A stretch of DNA of 64,000 nt from Nonomuraea jabiensis. GTDB lineage: Bacteria > Actinomycetota > Actinomycetes > Streptosporangiales > Streptosporangiaceae. A model generated the notes under the pieces. The model searched no databases and was not told the DNA's origin. It was given only the letters and a program-made list of their open reading frames with translations. The DNA lies in NCBI RefSeq assembly GCF_014204795.1, contig NZ_JACHMB010000001.1:5902501-5966500 (forward strand), read 5' to 3'. Each line of letters starts with the position of its first letter. Positions within the stretch are counted from its first letter, which is position 1. Made by a program: the position numbers and the translations under genes. This document shows, in pieces, positions 1 through 8,433 of this stretch.

Positions 1-248
1 AGGCGGCGGGGCTGGGGGAGTGGTTCTGGGAGCACCTGCTGGAGACGGTGTCCGCGGCCGACGAGCGGTTCGTGGTGCGGCTGCTGGAGGGGGCGGGGCA
101 GCACAGCGTGCGCCGGGTGCACGAGATGCACGCGGCCACCCGGATGCTGGAGTCGCTCGGGGTGCCCCACGCCATGACCGCCGCCACGGCCGTCACCCTG
201 GAGGACGTGAGCCACACCGGCCTCCCACCCGTCCCGGGCGGGCCATGA
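1..248 (+). CDS. Probable NAD(P)-dependent oxidoreductase, C-terminal fragment
   Basis: The window opens inside this gene, so only about 81 C-terminal codons before the TGA at 246-248 are visible. The fragment is helical and contains EMHAATRMLESLGVP followed by MTAATA. This resembles the C-terminal DUF1932-type helical domain of 6-phosphogluconate or 3-hydroxyisobutyrate dehydrogenase-like proteins, where an EM...A...LGVP stretch is common. The Rossmann domain would lie upstream, outside the window, so the cofactor and substrate cannot be judged. It converges on the GntR-type regulator at 291-929 with about 40 bp between the genes. That regulator may control this catabolic-type gene, but this is inference from position only. 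Confidence 0.5.
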   Translation, partial: AAGLGEWFWEHLLETVSAADERFVVRLLEGAGQHSVRRVHEMHAATRMLESLGVPHAMTAATAVTLEDVSHTGLPPVPGGP

Positions 249-290
249 GGCGGCCCGTCAGCGGGGCGGCCTCCAGAGCGGCGGTGGCCG

Positions 291-929
291 TCAGTCGGTG
301 GCCTCCAGGGCTTTGGCGACGCTGCGCAGGTGCTGCTGCATGGCCGTCTGTGCCGCCTCCGGGTCGCGGGCGACGATGGCGGCCACGATCAGCTCGTGCT
401 GCGGCAACGACAGCGCCGCCCGCCCCGGCTGCCGGGCCAGGCGGAACTTGTGCCGGATCACCTGCGCCCCCAGCCGCTCGATGATCGACGCCGACGTCTG
501 GTGGGCGGCGATCTCGCGGACCTTGGCGTGCAGCGCCGCGTTGAGCTCGGAATATCGGTCGAGGTCGTTGCGCTCCACGGCGGCGCGCATCTCGGCGACG
601 ATCTCCCGCAGCCGCCCCGCCTGCTCGGGGGTGACGCGCTCGGCGGCCTTGGCGGCGGACAGGCCCTCCAGCACCATCCGCACCTCCGTGATCTCGACGG
701 CCTCCGCCTTGGAGATCGCCCGGACCCGGGCGCCCTTGTTGCGTAGGATCTCGACCAGCCCCTCCGAGGCCAGCTCTCTGAACGTCTCGCGCACGGCCGC
801 GCGGGTGGCCCCGAACTGCTCGCACACGTCGGCCTCGACCAGGCGCTGGTTGGGCACGAAGTCCCCGCCGAGCACGGCCGCTCTGAGCCGGTCGGTCAGC
901 GTCTCCTCCAGCGGGGACTCAGGGGTCAC
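291..929 (-). CDS. GntR-family (FadR/FCD subfamily) transcriptional regulator
   Basis: This is a DNA-binding repressor or activator of about 212 residues. The N-terminal winged helix carries LTDRLRAAVLGGDF and a recognition helix around CEQFGATRAAVRETFREL. The C-terminal helical FCD ligand domain includes EVRMVLEGLSAAKAAE and HAKVREIA, whose Asp/His residues normally bind a metal and a carboxylate ligand. The GTG at 929 is chosen as start because AGGAGG lies five bases upstream. A longer frame from a TTG at 974 exists but would begin inside a dyad-symmetric element at 956-974. FCD regulators usually control uptake or oxidation of organic acids or sugar acids. The effector here is unknown. Confidence 0.88.
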   Translation of the reverse strand: MTPESPLEETLTDRLRAAVLGGDFVPNQRLVEADVCEQFGATRAAVRETFRELASEGLVEILRNKGARVRAISKAEAVEITEVRMVLEGLSAAKAAERVTPEQAGRLREIVAEMRAAVERNDLDRYSELNAALHAKVREIAAHQTSASIIERLGAQVIRHKFRLARQPGRAALSLPQHELIVAAIVARDPEAAQTAMQQHLRSVAKALEATD

Positions 930-955
930 GGAATCCTCCTGTACTTCGAGTTTCG

Positions 956-974
956 TTGACAATATTATCGACAA
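956..974. promoter_or_regulatory. Candidate operator of the GntR regulator
   Basis: An imperfect 19-bp dyad, TTGTCGATA-A-TATTGTCAA on the minus strand, lies 27 bp upstream of the GTG start at 929. Seven of nine half-site positions match. FCD-type GntR proteins often bind AT-rich dyads with TTGTC/GACAA arms, so autoregulation is a reasonable inference. The divergent zinc-protein operon starts at 1140, so the site could also affect it. Confidence 0.5.
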
Positions 975-1139
975 TTATCCTCGGAGCCGCGAACCCGCGA
1001 GGACCTTGGGCTTTGATCGTTTAGGCCCGATCTGTCGGTGAGCTCCGGTAAGTTCCCGGATCATTGATCAGCCGGTCACGAAGGCGCACGCATTCCCGCA
1101 TGCGCCCGTGCGCCGGCCGGGGCGGGAGGGTTCGAGGTC

Positions 1140-1631
1140 GTGGACGCGGACAGAGCCGCGTGGGAGCAGCGCAGCGTGGTGCGGGTGGTGCCGCCTGTCG
1201 AGCCGAGGAAGCTGGCGAAGGTGCCCTTCGTCGAGCTGGCCGACGGGCGGTTGCAGGGGGTCGTGTCGAGCGGATCCGACATCGAACGGGTCTACGTCTC
1301 CTCCATCACCGCCGGCACCCACGCCCTGAGCTGCAGCACCAACAACAACCGGCCGTGCGGCGCGCTGCACGGTTACGCCTGTAAGCACATCCACCAGCTG
1401 GCCGACGAGGCCGTCCTGCAGTACGGGCTGGACCGGGTGTCCCGTTACCTGGGGGTGGAGGTGCCGGAGGGCCAGTCCCTGATGTCCGCCATCAAGGGGC
1501 CGGTCGAGCGCACCCCGGCCGCCGTGGTGTTCAGCAGGTTCCTGCGCCACCTGGCCTACCTGGAGGTGCCCGACAGCACGGAGCCGCTGGCCGAGCTGCA
1601 CTGGTTCCCCGCGACGAGGGCGGTGCGCTGA
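1140..1631 (+). CDS. SWIM-like zinc-finger protein, first gene of the MoxR/vWA operon
   Basis: This small protein of 163 residues contains a cysteine/histidine cluster in its centre: a first Cys after AGTHALS, then PCGALHGYACKH. The closing CxH (CKH) is typical of SWIM zinc fingers, although the spacing between the first cysteines is not canonical. SWIM domains mediate protein or DNA contacts. The GTG start at 1140 has GGGAGGG about ten bases upstream. The stop (TGA) overlaps the ATG of the next gene at 1631, so the two are translationally coupled. In other actinomycetes, SWIM proteins are found beside MoxR, vWA and DUF5682 genes, which supports membership of this module. Its molecular role is not known. 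Confidence 0.6.
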   Translation: MDADRAAWEQRSVVRVVPPVEPRKLAKVPFVELADGRLQGVVSSGSDIERVYVSSITAGTHALSCSTNNNRPCGALHGYACKHIHQLADEAVLQYGLDRVSRYLGVEVPEGQSLMSAIKGPVERTPAAVVFSRFLRHLAYLEVPDSTEPLAELHWFPATRAVR

Positions 1632-3013
1632 TGCTCGACGTACAGCTCGGAGAGCTGCTGGGCGACGCCCCGGCCGGGGCCGGCGAGGCGCTCGACCTGG
1701 TGGCGGGGTTCGACGACGCGCTCACCCACGGGTTCGCCCGGCTCGGGGAGGAGGCGTCGGCGGCGCTGGCCGCCCTGGCGGGCGCGCTGGCCGGCAGCCC
1801 GCTCGGCGACCGGCTGGCCGAGGCGGCGGAGAAGGTGAGCGCCGGGTCGGTCGGCGACGAGCACCTGGCGGCGCTGGCCGGCGGCCGGGCTGCGCTGCTC
1901 GGCGCGGTGCACGACGCGCTGCTCGCCCGGTTCGACACGGCGCTCGGCCGCACCCGCGCGACCTGGGAGGCCGCCGCGGACGCGGGCGACCCGGCGGGCG
2001 TGCTGGCCGCGTGCCGGGGCTGGCTGCGCGAGCTGGCGATCACCGGCTGGCGCGGCGTCGACCACGACGTGGTCTCCTCCGCCGATCCGGCGATCGAGGC
2101 GCTGCTGGCCACGCCCGAGCTGCGCGGGCTGGCGGTGCTGCTCGACGGCCTGGCGGCGGAGCTGCGGGCGTCCTGCCCGGTGGGCACGATGGAGCGGCTG
2201 CCCGTCCGCAGGTGGGCCGACCTGTGGACGCGTGCCCTGCTGCTGTCCCAGAAGGGCACCTGGCACGGCGCCGCCGAGCCGGTCTCGGGCCGGCTGCTGA
2301 TCCTCGGCGCCGACGTCCACGAGCACGCCACCGTGGTGCGGGTGCAGGTCCACGGCATCCTCGAGCCCGCGGGCGGCGCCCCCTCCCGGCTGGTACGCAC
2401 GAGCGTGGCGGCCGCGAAGGTGGACACGATCTCCGGCCCGTCCGTGTGGCGGCTGATGGGCGACCACCCCGTGCTCATGGGCGCGCTGGCCGGGCACCTC
2501 AGCCTGGAGCTCACCGACATGCCGCTGCTGCCGGGCGGCGACCTGGTGTGGCACGACGGCAAGGCGAGCACGGGAGCGGCGGCCGACCCGTTCGCGACCG
2601 CGCGGGTCCAGCTCGCCGAGGCCGTGGCTCCGGCCACCCCGCCGCTCGACCGCCATCCCGTACGCATCGCGGAGCCGGTCTTCCTGGAGGGCTACACGAT
2701 CCGCGACGAGACGCTCGACCTGGGCGGCAGCTCGCTCCCGGTGGCCCTCGACCGGCTGCCGGCCTGCGGGCCGCTCACGCCCGAGCTGGTGTCGGCCTCC
2801 TCCGCCTGCATCGGCCTGATGCGCTGGGACGGCGGGCAGTGGCTCCTGCAGCCGCTCGCCGTGCAGGCCACGGTCAAGAAGAAGGGCGTCACCGCGCACA
2901 ACGGCGACTGGGCCATGGGCCCCACCGACCCCAAGGTCGTCAAGGCCGAGGCCAGGGCCGGCGACGCGGTCGCCGTGCTGCGCGAGCGGGCAGGGCGGCT
3001 GCTGCGGAAATGA
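1631..3013 (+). CDS. Uncharacterised 460-aa protein of the MoxR/vWA operon
   Basis: I do not recognise a family. The first 150 residues are Ala/Leu-rich and helical. The middle has RRWADLWTRALLLSQKGTWHG, and the C-terminal half is richer in beta strands, for example WRLMGDHPVLMGALAGHLSLEL. A WDGGQWLLQP segment lies near the end. There is no signal peptide or clear membrane helix, so it is probably cytoplasmic. It overlaps the SWIM-like gene upstream and the vWA gene downstream (ATGA at 3010), and its conserved position suggests it is a structural or adaptor partner of the ATPase complex. It could be a divergent counterpart of the DUF5691-type proteins sometimes seen in such loci, but I cannot show this. 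Confidence 0.7.
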   Translation: MLDVQLGELLGDAPAGAGEALDLVAGFDDALTHGFARLGEEASAALAALAGALAGSPLGDRLAEAAEKVSAGSVGDEHLAALAGGRAALLGAVHDALLARFDTALGRTRATWEAAADAGDPAGVLAACRGWLRELAITGWRGVDHDVVSSADPAIEALLATPELRGLAVLLDGLAAELRASCPVGTMERLPVRRWADLWTRALLLSQKGTWHGAAEPVSGRLLILGADVHEHATVVRVQVHGILEPAGGAPSRLVRTSVAAAKVDTISGPSVWRLMGDHPVLMGALAGHLSLELTDMPLLPGGDLVWHDGKASTGAAADPFATARVQLAEAVAPATPPLDRHPVRIAEPVFLEGYTIRDETLDLGGSSLPVALDRLPACGPLTPELVSASSACIGLMRWDGGQWLLQPLAVQATVKKKGVTAHNGDWAMGPTDPKVVKAEARAGDAVAVLRERAGRLLRK

Positions 3014-4347
3014 CCGACACCCACAGCGCCACCCACAGCGACACCGGCAACGACAACGTGCAGGGCGCCGACGCGACCCGGCGCCAGGTGCTCTACTGGC
3101 GCCTGCTGTCGCGCGTGTTCGGCGCCGACGAGCAGCCCGCTCTGGAGCGGGCGAGCGTGGCCATCGTCGACGACCTCGGCCTCCCCGCCGGCCTGCTCGA
3201 CCCCGGCGTCTCGATCGACAACCTCGTGCAGCGCTTCCCCGGCTTGGCCGACGAGCTCCAGGACCTCATGGCCGAGAAGGAGCACGAGGACGGCGACGAG
3301 GTGCGCCGCGCGGTCCTGGTCTCCAAGCTGCTGCTCAACGTGTTCTCCACGGGCACCGGCAACGTCACCGCGAGCAAGCTGGAGAGCTGGAAGAAGGACG
3401 CCGGCTGGTTCGAGCGCGGCATGGGCTGCGAGCCGGGCGGGCTGCGCCACAGCCCCGGCGACGAAGAGGTGGCCGCGGTCCTGGCGGGCATCGAAGGCGA
3501 CCTGGTCAAGCGCATGCACCTGCGCGAGGTGCTGGCCGACCCGGCGCTGGCCCGGCAGCTCACGCCCAGCATGTCGCTCATCGAGCAGCTGCTGCGCGAC
3601 AAGTCCAACCTGTCGGGCGTCGCGCTGGCCAACGCCAAGGCGCTGATCCGCAGGTTCGTGGACGAGGTCGCCGAGGTGCTGCGTACCCAGGTGGAGAAGA
3701 CGAGCGTGGGCGTCATCGACCGGTCGGTGCCGCCGAAGCGGGTCTTCCGCAACCTCGACATCGAGCGGACCATCTGGAAGAACCTCACCAACTGGAGCCC
3801 GGAGGACCAGCGCCTCTATGTCGACCGGCTCTACTACAAGCAGACCGCCCGCCGCACCACCCCGGCCCGCCTGATCGTGGTCGTCGACCAGTCGGGCTCG
3901 ATGGTGGACGCGATGGTCAACTGCACCATCCTGGCGTCGATCTTCGCCGGGCTGCCCAAGGTGGACGTGCACCTCATCGCGTACGACACCCGGGCCATCG
4001 ACCTGACCCCGTGGGTGCAGGACCCGTTCGAGGTGCTGCTGCGCACCACGCTCGGTGGCGGCACCGACGGCACGGTGGCGATGGCCCTGGGCCGGCCGAA
4101 GATCACCGATCCGCGCAACACCGTGATGGTGTGGATCTCCGACTTCTACGACAACCGATCGCTGATCAACGACTTCGCGGCGATCCACCGCTCGGGGGTC
4201 AAGTTCATCCCCGTCGGCTCGGTCAACAGCTCCGGACACGCGAGCGTCGACCCGTGGTACCGCCAGAAACTCAAGGACCTGGGCACTCCGGTGATCTCAG
4301 GCCATATCCGCAAGCTCGTCCTCGAGCTCAAGAACTTCCTCGCTTAG
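3010..4347 (+). CDS. vWA (CoxE-like) domain protein, MoxR partner
   Basis: This is a 445-residue protein with a C-terminal von Willebrand A domain. The MIDAS metal site is visible as DQSGS (from about residue 293), the conserved Thr in LGGGTDG and the Asp in WISDFYDN. The N-terminal 280 residues are helical. vWA proteins of this type act with MoxR AAA+ ATPases as adaptors that bring substrates or targets to the remodelling ring. The ATG at 3010 overlaps the previous stop (ATGA); a longer open frame upstream is a shadow of the previous gene. The MoxR gene starts 12 bp downstream. The pairing vWA-MoxR in one operon is the strongest functional clue. Confidence 0.88.
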   Translation: MTDTHSATHSDTGNDNVQGADATRRQVLYWRLLSRVFGADEQPALERASVAIVDDLGLPAGLLDPGVSIDNLVQRFPGLADELQDLMAEKEHEDGDEVRRAVLVSKLLLNVFSTGTGNVTASKLESWKKDAGWFERGMGCEPGGLRHSPGDEEVAAVLAGIEGDLVKRMHLREVLADPALARQLTPSMSLIEQLLRDKSNLSGVALANAKALIRRFVDEVAEVLRTQVEKTSVGVIDRSVPPKRVFRNLDIERTIWKNLTNWSPEDQRLYVDRLYYKQTARRTTPARLIVVVDQSGSMVDAMVNCTILASIFAGLPKVDVHLIAYDTRAIDLTPWVQDPFEVLLRTTLGGGTDGTVAMALGRPKITDPRNTVMVWISDFYDNRSLINDFAAIHRSGVKFIPVGSVNSSGHASVDPWYRQKLKDLGTPVISGHIRKLVLELKNFLA

Positions 4348-4359
4348 GAGACCTCACCC

Positions 4360-5475
4360 ATGAGTGACGACATGCTGCGCGCCCCCGCAGAGGTGAAGTA
4401 CGCGGAGGAGCTCGACTGGCTGGAGTCGATCGACGACAGCCCCAAGCCGTTCTCGTGGCGGCTGAGCCCCCGCATGATCAGGCTGTTCATCCTCGGTTCC
4501 GAGCGCTCCGACGGGCTCGACCGGGAAATCTCCCAGAAGTGGTTCGGCGACCGCAGCTTCGTCGAGCGCAGCATCGTGACCCTGGCCTCCGACCGGGGCC
4601 TGCTGCTGATCGGCGACCCGGGCACCGGCAAGAGCTGGCTGGCCGAGCTGCTGGCCGCGGCCATCTGCCGCAACTCCACGCTCGTGGTCCAGGGCACGGC
4701 GGGCACGACGGAAGACCACATCAAATACTCCTGGAACGTCTCCATGGTCATCGCCAAGGGCCAGTCCCGCCAGTCGATGATCCCCTCGCCGATCATGACG
4801 GCGATGGAGAAGGGCGTGATCGGCCGCTTCGAGGAGCTGACCCGCTCGACCAGCGACGTGCAGGACGCGCTGATCTCGATCCTGTCGGAGAAGTACGTCT
4901 CCATCCCCGAGCTCGACGACGACAACATCGTCTTCGCCCAGCCCGGCTTCTCCATCATCGCCACCGCCAACAGCCGCGACCGGGGCGTCAACGACCTGTC
5001 CTCGGCCCTCAAGCGCCGCTTCAACTTCGTCCGCATCCCCGTCGTGACGAACAAGAAGAGCGAGGCGGAGATCGTCCGCTTCCGCACCGAGGAGCTGCTG
5101 CGCCGGCACAAGATCGAGCTGGACCTGCCGCCGACGCTGCTGGACATCCTGCTGCAGAGCTTCGCCGACCTGCGCTCGGCCGCCGCGTCGGCCACCAGCG
5201 ACGACGAGAAGCTGGAGTCGGCGCTGTCCACGGCCGAGCAGATCGGCGTGCTCGAGGACGCCATCCTGCACAGCAACTTCTTCGGCGACCGCGTGCTGCG
5301 CGCGCAGACCCTCGCCGGCTCGCTGGTCGGCTCGCTGGCCCGGCGCAGCCCCGAGGACCTCGCGATCCTCAACAAGTACTGGCACGGCGTCGTCGAGCCC
5401 CGCAGCAAGAAGGAGGGCGGGGAGTGGCCGGAGTTCCTCGAGGGCGGCCGCGAGGCCATCGCCACCCTCTCATGA
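4360..5475 (+). CDS. MoxR-family AAA+ ATPase
   Basis: This 371-residue ATPase has a Walker A motif GDPGTGKSW near residue 85, a helix-2-insert-like segment with a Walker-B-region IGRFEELTR, and a sensor-1 segment IIATANSRDRG. MoxR ATPases form hexamers that remodel or activate partner proteins, usually together with vWA proteins. AGGAG lies about nine bases before the ATG. The stop overlaps the next ATG (ATGA at 5472). The genes on both sides are read in the same direction with almost no spacing, so ATPase, vWA and DUF5682-type proteins are likely made in linked amounts and act as one cytoplasmic machine. Confidence 0.93.
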   Translation: MSDDMLRAPAEVKYAEELDWLESIDDSPKPFSWRLSPRMIRLFILGSERSDGLDREISQKWFGDRSFVERSIVTLASDRGLLLIGDPGTGKSWLAELLAAAICRNSTLVVQGTAGTTEDHIKYSWNVSMVIAKGQSRQSMIPSPIMTAMEKGVIGRFEELTRSTSDVQDALISILSEKYVSIPELDDDNIVFAQPGFSIIATANSRDRGVNDLSSALKRRFNFVRIPVVTNKKSEAEIVRFRTEELLRRHKIELDLPPTLLDILLQSFADLRSAAASATSDDEKLESALSTAEQIGVLEDAILHSNFFGDRVLRAQTLAGSLVGSLARRSPEDLAILNKYWHGVVEPRSKKEGGEWPEFLEGGREAIATLS

Positions 5476-8240
5476 CCGGCCAGACGAGCCCGTTCGGCGC
5501 GCTGCGCGAGCAGCTCCTCGACGCCGCCGCCGCGTTCGCCGGCAGTCCCGTGGCCGTGTCGGACATCCTGTCCGGCCTGGTCGACGACGTGGACCGGGCG
5601 CTGCGCGAGGAGCTGGAGATCTTCCCGGTCTGCCACCACTCGCCGGCCTCGGCGCTGGCGATGGTGCGCAGGCTGCGGGAGAAGCAGCCGAAGGTCATCT
5701 ACCTGGAGCTCTGCGAGGACCTGCAGCCGCTGCTGACCGAGCTGCGCAACTGCCGGCTGCCGGTGGCGGTGCAGGCGTTCGCGACCCAGATCGACGGCTT
5801 CCCGCCGTCGTGGGCGCCGCTCAGCGTGGTGGCGCCCATCACGGAGGCGTCCGCCGAGTACCAGGCCATCTCGTACGCGCTGGAGACCCCGGGCGTCGAG
5901 CTGGTGCTGGTCGACCGCTCGACGGACCACGTCTTCCAGTGGGCGCCGAACGAGGAGCCCGGCAAGAAGGAGCACGCCGAGGAGGCCGGCCTGCACGGCG
6001 ACGCGGTGGGCGTCGAGCTCGGCGACCTGCGCCCGCGCTTCGCCGAGCTGGAGGAGCACCTGCTGCACCACGGCAAGGTGCGCCACTGGTCCGAGTGGTG
6101 GGACCAGTACGTCGAGCAGCCGCTGTCGGGCGCCGACTACGACACCTACCGCCAGGTCATGGTGCTGATCGGCAGCCTGTTCCGCCGCCTCGACCGCGAC
6201 GGCGGCCGGCGGCGCGTGGACGAGGACCGCGAGCGCTACATGTGGACCAGGATGCGCGAGCACCTGGCCGCCTCGGGCGCCGACCCGGCCGACTGCCTGT
6301 ACGTGTGCGGCGCCTTCCACGCCGCCAGCCACGTCGAGCAGTTCGGGCTGAGGTCCACGGCGACCTTCGAGATCACCCCGCGAACCGGCACGAAATGGCT
6401 GTACGGCCTCATCCCGTCCAGCCACTCGGCCATCGAGGCCCAGTTCGGGCTGGCCTCCGGCTCGGTGTCGATCGCGGCGGCGACCTGGGACAAGTCGCTG
6501 ACCCGCAGCAAGCTGACCCCATTCCAGCTGGCAGGGCAGAGAGGCACGCGCAAGCGCGCCGGAGCTCGGGCCAAGCTGCCCGCGCCCGTCCCCCAGGGCG
6601 AGGTGGCCGACCGGCTGACCGGGTTCCTGTCGAAGCCGCCCGCGCTCGACGAGCTGGACGAGGCCGAGCTGCTCGGCTGGAGCGTGGAGATCGTCCGGCT
6701 GGCCCGCCGCAACGGCTACCTGGCCAGCACCGCCGACGCGATCGCCGTGTTCGAGACCTCGATCCTGCTCGCCGGCATGCGCAACCGGGCCAGGCCGACC
6801 CCGTACGACTTCCAGGACGCGGCCGTCACCTGCATCGAGAAGGACGTCGTGCCGGGCCGCCGCGACGTGCGGCGGCTGTGCGAGATCATGCTCGGCGGCG
6901 ACCGCGTCGGCGAGGTCGGCTACGACGCCCTGCCGCCGCTGGCGCGCGACGTGTACGACCGGCTCGCGCCGCTCAAGATGGACCTGGAGAAGCGCACGAT
7001 CCAGCGGGCGCTGCTCGACCTCAACGCCAACCCGGAGCTGGTGCCCTGCTCCGACCTGCTGTGGATGCTGCGCTACCTGCTGCCGTCGGACGCCGTGCGC
7101 CCCATCATGGGTGAGCGCAGGCTGGGGGAGCGCTCGATCCAGGAGAGCTGGGACGTGGCGTTCGGCAAGCACCAGCGCTCGATCATCGAGCTGGGCTACG
7201 AGGGCGTCACCATCGAGCAGGTGATGGAGCAGCGGCTGCGCCGTTCGGTGTGGGACCCCAAGGCCACGGCGGCCGTCGCGCTGGCGGCCGTCGAGGACGC
7301 GGTGCTCTTCCTCGGCAGCCGCCGCTTCGCCGACGAGCTGGGGCAGCGGGCCGTGGAGCTGCTGGCGAGCGAGCGGAGCGTGGACGACGCGCCTGAAGTG
7401 CTGCGCAGGATCCGGCGGCTGATGTCCTACTACCGCGCCCACGAGCCGGAGCTGCCGGCCTGGTGCGAGGAGTTCGCGACCTCCGGCTACGCGCATTACT
7501 GCACCCTGCTGCCGACGGCCTTCGTGGACGACGACACGGGGGCGCGGCAGGTCGGGGCCATGCTGGGGTTCCTGTTCTCGATGGAGAGCCTCGCGCTCTC
7601 GCTGGGCTGCGACCGGGCCCAGCTGGAGCTGGCCGTGCAGCAGTCGCATCCGGAGGCGCCGGACAAGGTGGCGCTGCTGTGGGCGGCGCGGACCCAGCTC
7701 GGGCTGCTGCCGCTGGCCGAGCTGCGGGCGCGGTGCGACGAGCTGCTGGCCAACCCGCTGGTGGTCCCGTCGTTCCCGCTCTACATCCTGGGGTTCGTCC
7801 AGGCGATGGAGCCCGTTCCCGCCCTGTCGGGGTTCGTGGTGGAGGTGATCTCGAAGGCGTTCGGGCAGCTGCCCGACCGGGTGCTGCTGCCGTGGCTGCC
7901 GAAGCTGATCACGACGCTGCGGGACCAGGCGGGCGAGCTGATGCCGGTGCTCGTACGCGAGGCCGGGCGCACGTTCCCCGGCACGCTGGCCGCCGTGGAC
8001 GGCTGGGTGCCGCCGTGGACGGCGCGTCCCGCCGCCGCGGCACCGGCCGGGTCGGGGCCGGTCGCGTCGGGGCCCGTAGCCGAGCTGCTCCTGGGGCATC
8101 CGGCCGCGTGTGACGCGGTGGCGGGGCTGCTCGGCTGCGAGGGCTCGTGGCAGGCCCCGGCGCCGGGGCGCGGGGAGGTCGCCGCGCTCCTGGCCGGCCA
8201 CCCGGAGCCCGCTCTGGCGGTGGCGGGCCTGCTCGCCTGA
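5472..8240 (+). CDS. DUF5682-family protein, large partner of the MoxR/vWA system
   Basis: The protein has about 922 residues. Its N-terminal third carries FPVCHHSPASALA, YLELCEDLQPLL and, near residue 280, VCGAFHAASH. The arrangement of a His pair, an acidic strand end and a later G.FH motif resembles the TraB/EreA/ChaN-like hydrolase fold, so a metal-dependent hydrolytic activity is possible, but that is inference. The remaining two thirds are helical and repeat-like, with WDPKATAAVALAAVEDAVLFLG. A longer open frame upstream belongs to a shadow of the MoxR gene; the start chosen is the ATG in the ATGA overlap. A GC hairpin directly after the stop ends the operon. This is the probable effector or scaffold of the system. 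Confidence 0.82.
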   Translation: MTGQTSPFGALREQLLDAAAAFAGSPVAVSDILSGLVDDVDRALREELEIFPVCHHSPASALAMVRRLREKQPKVIYLELCEDLQPLLTELRNCRLPVAVQAFATQIDGFPPSWAPLSVVAPITEASAEYQAISYALETPGVELVLVDRSTDHVFQWAPNEEPGKKEHAEEAGLHGDAVGVELGDLRPRFAELEEHLLHHGKVRHWSEWWDQYVEQPLSGADYDTYRQVMVLIGSLFRRLDRDGGRRRVDEDRERYMWTRMREHLAASGADPADCLYVCGAFHAASHVEQFGLRSTATFEITPRTGTKWLYGLIPSSHSAIEAQFGLASGSVSIAAATWDKSLTRSKLTPFQLAGQRGTRKRAGARAKLPAPVPQGEVADRLTGFLSKPPALDELDEAELLGWSVEIVRLARRNGYLASTADAIAVFETSILLAGMRNRARPTPYDFQDAAVTCIEKDVVPGRRDVRRLCEIMLGGDRVGEVGYDALPPLARDVYDRLAPLKMDLEKRTIQRALLDLNANPELVPCSDLLWMLRYLLPSDAVRPIMGERRLGERSIQESWDVAFGKHQRSIIELGYEGVTIEQVMEQRLRRSVWDPKATAAVALAAVEDAVLFLGSRRFADELGQRAVELLASERSVDDAPEVLRRIRRLMSYYRAHEPELPAWCEEFATSGYAHYCTLLPTAFVDDDTGARQVGAMLGFLFSMESLALSLGCDRAQLELAVQQSHPEAPDKVALLWAARTQLGLLPLAELRARCDELLANPLVVPSFPLYILGFVQAMEPVPALSGFVVEVISKAFGQLPDRVLLPWLPKLITTLRDQAGELMPVLVREAGRTFPGTLAAVDGWVPPWTARPAAAAPAGSGPVASGPVAELLLGHPAACDAVAGLLGCEGSWQAPAPGRGEVAALLAGHPEPALAVAGLLA

Positions 8241-8244
8241 CGCT

Positions 8245-8277
8245 GCGGGCGGCCCCGTCAGGTACGGGGCCGCCCGC
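8245..8277 (+). terminator. GC hairpin terminator after the MoxR/vWA operon
   Basis: A perfect 13-bp stem, GCGGGCGGCCCCG with its complement, closes a 7-nt loop four bases after the stop codon at 8240. There is no U-tract, as is usual in high-GC actinomycetes. Confidence 0.8.
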
Positions 8278-8433
8278 GCTCTCCGGGAGATGAATCACCG
8301 GGAAACAGCGCATGACGTTTCTCTGACCAGGGCAAATATGTCCATTTATGTCGCCCTCCGGGGTAATCCACGAGGGCCTTCCGAATCGTAGTATCCGGTG
8401 CTACAGCTCCTGCGCGATTCGAAGAGGGAACCA

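Noticed and set aside
4344..8201. Very long open frame of 1285 codons on the minus strand
   Set aside because: It lies opposite the MoxR and DUF5682-type genes, is Arg/Gln/His-rich without motifs and arises from GC-biased codons of the real genes. Other long antisense frames were dropped for the same reason.
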